A stretch of DNA of 64,000 nucleotides from Zantedeschia hybrid cultivar (taxonomy: Eukaryota > Streptophyta > Magnoliopsida > Alismatales > Araceae): NCBI GenBank assembly GCA_030544215.1, contig JARZZO010000008.1:18120614-18184613 (forward strand). The letters run 5' to 3'. Of this stretch, positions 58,541 to 64,000 are shown one piece after another. How positions within the stretch are numbered: the stretch's first letter is position 1; every line of letters starts with the position of its first letter. A model generated the notes under the pieces. It did not search any database. It saw nothing but the letters and a program-made list of their open reading frames with translations, and had not been told where the DNA came from. The position numbers and the translations under genes are program-made.

Positions 58541-61079
58541 AAGCCAATCACCTTTATACAATAAGCCTATAGACTCTAGGTGACGCTCAAACACAATTTG
58601 AGCCAACGGCTTCGTCAGTGGATCTGCTACATTGTCGACGGATGGAACTCTTTCCACTACTACATCTCCTCTGGATATGATCTCTCTGATAAGGTGAAAG
58701 CGCCTCAGAATATGCTTCGATTTCTGATGAAACCGCGGCTCTTTCACTTGCGCAATGGCTCCATTGTTGTCGCACAACAGTGGAACATGCTCAGAGATGC
58801 TGGGAACTACGCCGAGGTCGGTGATGAATTTCTTCAACCACACTGCTTCCTTGGCGGCTTCAGCTGCAGCGATGTACTCAGCTTCAGTCGTCGAATCCGC
58901 AGTGGTTACTTGCTTGGAACTCTTCTAGCACACTGCGCCTCCGTTCAAAGTAAACACGAATCCAGATGTAGACTTGTTATCATCTGGATCTGACTGGAAA
59001 CTCGAGTCAGTAAAGCCTCGTAGTTTCAAGTCACCTCCTCCATAGACAAGGAACATATCCTTCGTTCTTCTCAAGTACTTAAGGATACATTTCACTGCCT
59101 TCCAGTGCTCTTCGCCTGGATCAGCCTGAAATCAGCTCGTAACACTTAGAGCAAATGCAACATCAGGCCGTGTAGATAGCATGGCATACATGATAGATCC
59201 TATGGCAGAGGCATAAGGTATTCTATCCATGAATGCCCTCTCATCAGGAGTCTTAGGAGACTGCTCCTTTGAGAGACTAATTCCATGTCTCCTCGGTATG
59301 AGACCTCTTTTGGAATTTTCCATGCCAAACCTTTTGACTATGGTATCTATGTACAAGGATTGAGTCATTCCAAGTATCATCTTTGATCTATCTCTATAGA
59401 TCCGTATTCCCAATACGTAGGATGCTTCTCCCAAATCCTTCATGGAGAAGTTTTTCGACAGCCAGATCTTTACTGATGACATCATAGCTACATCATTCCC
59501 AATGAGTAGTATGTCATCTACGTAAAGAAGTAGAAAAGTGACTGCACTCCCACTGGTCTTCTTGTACACACAAGGTTCATCTTCATTCTTAATGAAGTCA
59601 TAAGACTTGACAGCCTCGTCAAATCATATGTTCCAACTCCGGGAAGCCTGCTTCAGTCCATAAATGGACTTCTGAAGCTTGCACACTTTATCTGGAGATT
59701 CTTTGGATGTGAAACCTTCTGGTTGTATCATATACACCTCTTCCTCAAGTTTACCGTTGAGGAAGGCAGTCTTCACATCCATCTGCCAGATTTCATAATC
59801 AAAATGTGCAGCAATGGCGAGTAGAACTCTGATCGACTTTATCATGGCAACTGGTGAGAAAGTCTCGTCATAGTCAATTCCTTGCCTTTGACGATATCCC
59901 TTTGCCACCAACATTGCCTTATAAGTGTCGATCTGTCCATCAGCACCGATCTTTCTTTTAAAGATCTCACTTGCAACCGATGGGTACAATACCCTCGGGC
60001 AAGTCCTCCAAGTTCTAAACTTGGTTGGTATATATGGACTGGATTTCTGAGTTCATGGCTTCTCGCCATTTTTCGGCTTCTGGGCCTTCTATGGCCTCCT
60101 GGTAGGTTTTCGGATCATCATCCTCATTATATTGTACCTTAGACTCACCTTCAGCGATATGTCTCACATATTGTTCGGATAGTCTAGGTACTCTACCAGA
60201 TCTACGAGGCTCATCTGTATGTACCTGAACATGTTCAGGAACTGATATCTCATCTGATGATAATGCAGGTGTTTGGGGATCTGGAACTTCTTCCAATACT
60301 ATTTTACTCCCACTGTCCTCCTGGATAAGGTATTCCTCTTCCAGGAATACAGCTTTCCTGACGACAAATACCTTTTGTTCATCAGGATGGTAAAAGTAGT
60401 ATCCAAAGGTTTCCTTTGGATATCCCACAAACCTGCATTTATCAGTTCGTGATTCCAACTTGTCTGGATCATGCCTCTTTACATGAGCAGGACAACCCCA
60501 GACTTTAACATGTTTAAATTCTGGTTTCCTGCCTTTCCATATCTCATATGGAGTAGAGGCCACAGACTTGCTGGGTACTCTGTTCAGTAGGTATGCTGCT
60601 GACTCTAGAGCATACCCCCAGAGGGACACTGGTAATCCCGAAAAGCTCATCATGGATCGCACCATGTCCAACAAGGTTCGATTCCTCCTTTCTGATACAC
60701 CATTCATCTTTGGTGTATATGGAGGGGTCAGCTGAGAAAGGATACCATTATCCTTTAATAATTGTGTGAAATTAGTACTCAAGTATTCTCCTCCTCGATC
60801 TAATCGAAGAGCTTTAATACTCTTTCCTCACTGCTTCTCTACCTCATTCTTGAACTCTTTGAACTTCTCAAATGCTTCCGACTTGTACTTCATTAAGTAC
60901 ACATAGCCGAATCTTGAGAAGTCATCGGTGAACGTGATGAAGTATGAAAAGCCACCTTTGGCTTAGGTGGACATTGGACCACATACATCCGAATGTATTA
61001 GTTCCAGAATATCCTTGGCACATTCTCCATGTCCAGTAAATTGAGATTTTGCCATCTTTCCCATAAGGCAGGATTCGCA
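58538..61079 (-). pseudogene. Ty1/copia pol, truncated and degenerate
   Basis: Minus-strand order: end of the GAG-pre-integrase zinc region (CESCLMGKM, ELIHSDVCGPMS), integrase core with GILSQLTPPYTPKMNGVSER and AAYLLNRVPSKSV, RT (MDVKTAFLNGKLEEEVYM, IYGLKQASRSW, FLLLYVDDILLIGND), then RNase H (CDNNGAIAQV, RFHQKSKHI, VADPLTKPLA). Integrase before RT identifies Ty1/copia. Frames are broken near 59132, 59600, 59990 and 60790-60960. Gag, protease and the 5' LTR are missing because the frame runs into the tandem array at 61080. This copy is not functional. Confidence 0.92.
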
Positions 61080-61930
61080 TGTTGCATGGTATTCTAAGTC
61101 CGTGTAAACCGTACCGGGAGTGGCTTCGGCCATGCAAACCGTATCGGGAGCGGCATGGTATTCTAAGTCCGTATAAACCGTACCAGGAGTGGCTTCGGCC
61201 ATGCAAACCGTATCGGGAGCGGCATGGTATTCTCTAAGTCCGTGTAAACCGTACAGGGAGTGGCTTCGGCCATGCAAACCGTATCGGGAGCGGCATGGTA
61301 TTCTAAGTCCGTGTAAAACGTACCGGGAGTGGCTTCGGCCATGCAAACCGTATCGGGAGCGGCATGGTATTCTCTAAGTCCGTGTAAACCGTACCGGGAG
61401 TGGCTTCGGCCATGCAAACCGTATCGGGAGCGGCATGATATTCTCTAAGTCCGTGTAAACCGTACCGGGAGTGGCTTCGGCAATGCAAACCGTATCGGGA
61501 GCGGCATGGTATTCTCCAAGTCCGTGTAAACCGTACCGGGAGTGGCTTCGGCCATGCAAACCGTATCGGGAGCGGCATGGTATTCTAAGTCCGTGTAAAC
61601 CGTACCGGGAGTGGCTTCGGCCATGCAAACCGTATCGGGAGCGGCATGGTATTCTAAGTCCGTGTAAACCGTACCGGGAGTGGCTTCGGCCATGCAAACC
61701 GTATCGGGAGCGGCATGGTATTCTAAGTCCGTGTAAACCGTACCGGGAGTGGCTTCGGCCATACAAACCGTATCGGGAGCGGCATGGTATTCTAAGTCTG
61801 TGTAAACCGTACCGGGAGTGGCTTCGGCCATGCAAACCGTATCGGGAGCGGCATGGTATTCTCTAAGTCCGTGTAAACCGTACCGGGAGTGGCTTCGGCC
61901 ATGCAAACCGTATCGGGAGCGGCATTATTT
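61080..61930 (+). repeat. 69/71-bp tandem array
   Basis: About twelve units of GGTATTCTAAGTCCGTGTAA followed by ACCGTACCGGGAGTGGCTTC and GGCCATGCAAACCGTATCGG. Most are 69 bp; those with 'ctctaagtcc' are 71 bp. Each unit contains two related halves (CCGTACCGGGAGTGGC and CCGTATCGGGAGCGGC). The monomer is the reverse complement of one half of the 146-bp unit at 42.4-43.6 kb. The long frames on both strands come only from the multiple-of-three period. Confidence 0.95.
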
Positions 61931-62156
61931 TCCAAGTCCATATCCGAATCTGGATTGGCTTCGGCCGTGAGAGCCGCATCCAAACGGCAATATGGTCTCG
62001 GCCACAAGAAGAGCTAGACTCAGTTATTCATTCAGAACACAATGTAGAAGCAAAGTATTTTTCATATATATATGAAGAACAGAGAACAAAATCGGCCGTA
62101 CATCTGGCCGCAGCCTTTCGGAAAAGGTCAAAACAAAATCGGGACAAGCCTCCGTA
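61931..62156. other. Spacer between tandem array and antisense ORF
   Basis: Contains a last degenerate monomer (61925-62000) and 'catatatatatgaaga'. It corresponds to the 3'-UTR side of the antisense ORF. Nothing else is recognised. Confidence 0.5.
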
Positions 62157-63998
62157 TTAGCCTTCGGTATTTTCACCATCTACATCAACTGGGCTCTGAC
62201 CAGGAGATGGGGAAGGAGAATCGTCGACTTGAACAGCCTCGACAGGGGCGACATCGGCAGGGGCGGCATCGACAGGAGCGGCCTCGTCAGGAACGGCCGC
62301 GTCGCCTTCCGCCGAGGCCGAAGCTCTTTCAGCCTTAAGCTCCTTCCACCAGGCTAGAAGCTCTTCGCCTTCCTCGTCCGTCGGAAGGGTGATGCCGGTC
62401 AGGTCTACGGCCGGGCACGCCTCTTGGGCGGCGGCCAGCCCTACACTGAACACGGACGAAGCCGCCACGAGCTGAGCCTGTATTATTTCCTCAGAATAAT
62501 CTGGGCCAGCCTTGTATATGGCTACGGCTGTACGAACAGCCTCTTCGGCCTTAGCCTCCAGACCTGCCTTCAGAGCTGAAACCTCCTCGGCATGGCGGCG
62601 GTGATCCGTGACCCGTTGGACGACCTTGTCCTGGATCTCGGCCTTAAGAGTCTCATTTTCGGCCCGGACCGCCTCCAGCTCCTTCTCGGCTTTCTCCCTC
62701 TCCCGCTCGGCCTTCGTCTTGGCCTCGGAGGAAGCGCGAGTCGCCTCCTTTTGCTCCTCTAGCTCAGCCCGCATCCGGGCATTTGCCTTCAGGAGCAAAT
62801 CGACGCTAGCCTCAAGACTACGTCGCACCGGGGCGGCCCCGCTAGAAGCCGGCTGATCCGAGGCCTGGTCGGTGTCTCGGAGCCTTTGCAGAACGGCCAC
62901 CTGACGACGAATCAGGCCCCCGCACATGACCGCGGTCTGCAGCCAAAAGCAAACAGAAATCAATAACCCCAAGACAAGCCAAGGGAAGTATCAGACTGAG
63001 GCCAGTAAAGAAGCTTTTTTACCTGAACCGACAGTCGGGCGCACTGCGTCGCCAAGGCATCCGAGGACATTGCCTGCATCTCGTCCTCGGCTGTCGGGAG
63101 GGTCAAGCCTCGGAGCAGGCGCAGGCACGTCCGAGTGTCCTCCAGACTCTCGTCCCTATAGATCCCCAGATTCGAGACCCATAGCTCATGCTCGTGTTCG
63201 CGAGACGCCTACGTCCCGGAACCCCCGAGGTCCTCCGTGCCTGCCGTCGCAGCCGAAGGGGAGTCGCCCCTCGACGTTTCGGGAGGCGACGAGAGCGGGC
63301 CCCTCGGGCAGCGATTGGCCTCTTGGCCGCCGGGGCGGGCTCAGTTTCACTAGGCTCGTCCGCCCGGCTCTGCTTCAATAGTCGGCCGCCCCTCCGTACG
63401 ACCGACTTGCCCTTTTCTCTCTTTCGAGAGCGGCAGCAGCGGCGCGGCCCTCCGCCTAAGCCGCTGTCTGTACTGTGGCCCGGGTAGTCGGGGGCACGCC
63501 TCGTCCAGCCTCTCCCACCGCCTGCGGCTGGGACGGTTGTGATTGGCTAGATTGCTGGGTGAGCGGACCGAGAAGTCCCCGAATCCCAGTCATCTCTGCG
63601 GGCAGAAGAAAGGGAGTTAGTGACTTACAGCGCGCGGCTCCACAACTCAAGACCGACTTACCCTCGGCCGAAGCCTCAGCACCCTCTTCGGTCGGAGGAG
63701 CTTCGGCCGGAGGCTCGACCTCGGCAGCTCCTTCAGTCTCCCCCGGGACATCCTCGGGAGGAAGATAAGGAAAGACCCGAGGAGGATCCTTCGTTGGATC
63801 TGGCCAGGCCCCCGTCTGCACGAGCCGCACCTCTTCGGCCTCTTCGGCACCGAACGATTCGGCCTCATCCGCCATGAGAGAAGCGAGGGAGTTTGAAGAA
63901 AGGGGAGATGACAAGGAAGATTCAGAAGGCTAAGACGAAGAACAAGAATAACCTTCGGCCGAAGAACTACTATCAGCCGAGGGGGAGCTACGGAACAT
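62157..63998 (-). pseudogene. Spliced antisense ORF of a Tat-like gypsy element (coiled-coil protein)
   Basis: Three exons on the minus strand: about 63998-63662, 63595-63023 and 62936-62157, with introns gtaagt...cccgcag and gtaaaa...gctgcag. Exon 1 is Ser-rich and then acidic (MADEAESFGAEEAEEVRLV, PPRVFPYLPPEDVPGE). Exon 2 ends LEDTRTCLRLLRGLTLPTAE, then EMQAMSSDALATQCARLSVQ. Exon 3 holds a long coiled coil (LEEQKEATRASSEAKTKAER, EKELEAVRAENETLKAEIQD), LLAWWKELKAE and an Ala/Asp/Pro tail. Stops in exon 1 and exon 2 (63456-63458) and a frame change in exon 2 suggest decay. The type fits antisense ORFs of plant Tat elements. The Transposase_28 domain seen at 37.8-38.3 kb is not visible here. 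It is the opposite strand to the implied gag-pol direction, judged from the array orientation. Confidence 0.65.
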
Positions 63999-64000
63999 GG

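Noticed and set aside
61080..61930. Long open frames and evenly spaced repeats that might suggest a repeat protein or a CRISPR array
   Set aside because: The 69-bp period is a multiple of three, so frames stay open on both strands. There are no unique spacers between repeats, and this is a plant retroelement array.
1..64000. tRNA, rRNA, miRNA or riboswitch genes
   Set aside because: None recognised on either strand by eye; a dedicated scan could still find small RNA genes.

Overview
This is a plant nuclear window. It has spliced genes with GT..AG introns, plant TATA promoters, LTR retrotransposons, a CACTA transposon and MITEs. The two intact host genes are strongly GC-rich in an AT-rich background, which suggests a monocot, perhaps a commelinid. 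The species cannot be read from the sequence. There are no bacterial-style operons, CRISPR arrays, rRNA genes or recognisable tRNA genes.

Only two host genes look intact. One is a two-exon class-II phospholipase A1 (DAD1-like lipase) at 4672-6101 (+). The other is an intronless multi-pass membrane protein of the TmpA / ferric-reductase-like type at 32248-33900 (+), which has 54-bp tandem repeats just upstream of its TATA box. Nearly everything else is transposable-element DNA, much of it nested.

Layout: 0-4.5 kb, AT-rich intergenic DNA with an imperfect ~1.2-kb-spaced duplication. 4.5-6.5 kb, the lipase. 8.7-11.3 kb, a simple-repeat-rich element. 11.3-12.8 kb, a truncated Copia-type LTR. 12.8-15.2 kb, the 3' end of a Ty3/gypsy chromovirus; its LTR is cut by a 9.95-kb CACTA element (15211-25159, TSD TAG) and resumes at 25163. 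The CACTA carries exon fragments of a class-II KNOX gene, a DUF506-like gene and a third gene, plus two solo LTRs of one family in opposite orientations, each with a perfect 5-bp TSD. 25.4-31.9 kb, intergenic DNA and relics. 32-34 kb, the TmpA-like gene. 34.36-34.66 kb, a Tourist-like MITE. 35.4-39.6 kb, a decayed Tat-type gypsy 3' region (tandem repeats, antisense ORF, LTR-like U5). 40551-50307, a nearly complete Tat-lineage Ty3/gypsy element on the minus strand, with LTRs, TSD ATATA, PBS, PPT, dual RNase H, two nonsense codons and a 146-bp tandem array. 51.7-53.6 kb, an unclassified segment with inverted similar ends. 53.8-54.5 kb, another antisense-ORF relic. 54.5-56 kb, a second chromovirus LTR (minus). 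56.2-61.1 kb, a Copia element (minus) whose LTR has both a PBS side and a PPT side. 61.1-64 kb, a 69/71-bp tandem array and a spliced antisense ORF of a second Tat-like element, joined directly to the broken Copia.

The most interesting signals are the gene-capturing CACTA, the recurring unit of tandem array plus spliced antisense ORF in Tat-type elements, the shared monomer in two different array architectures, and several abnormal element junctions. I found nothing that amounts to a wholly new biological system. All calls come from reading the sequence; no search or alignment was run.
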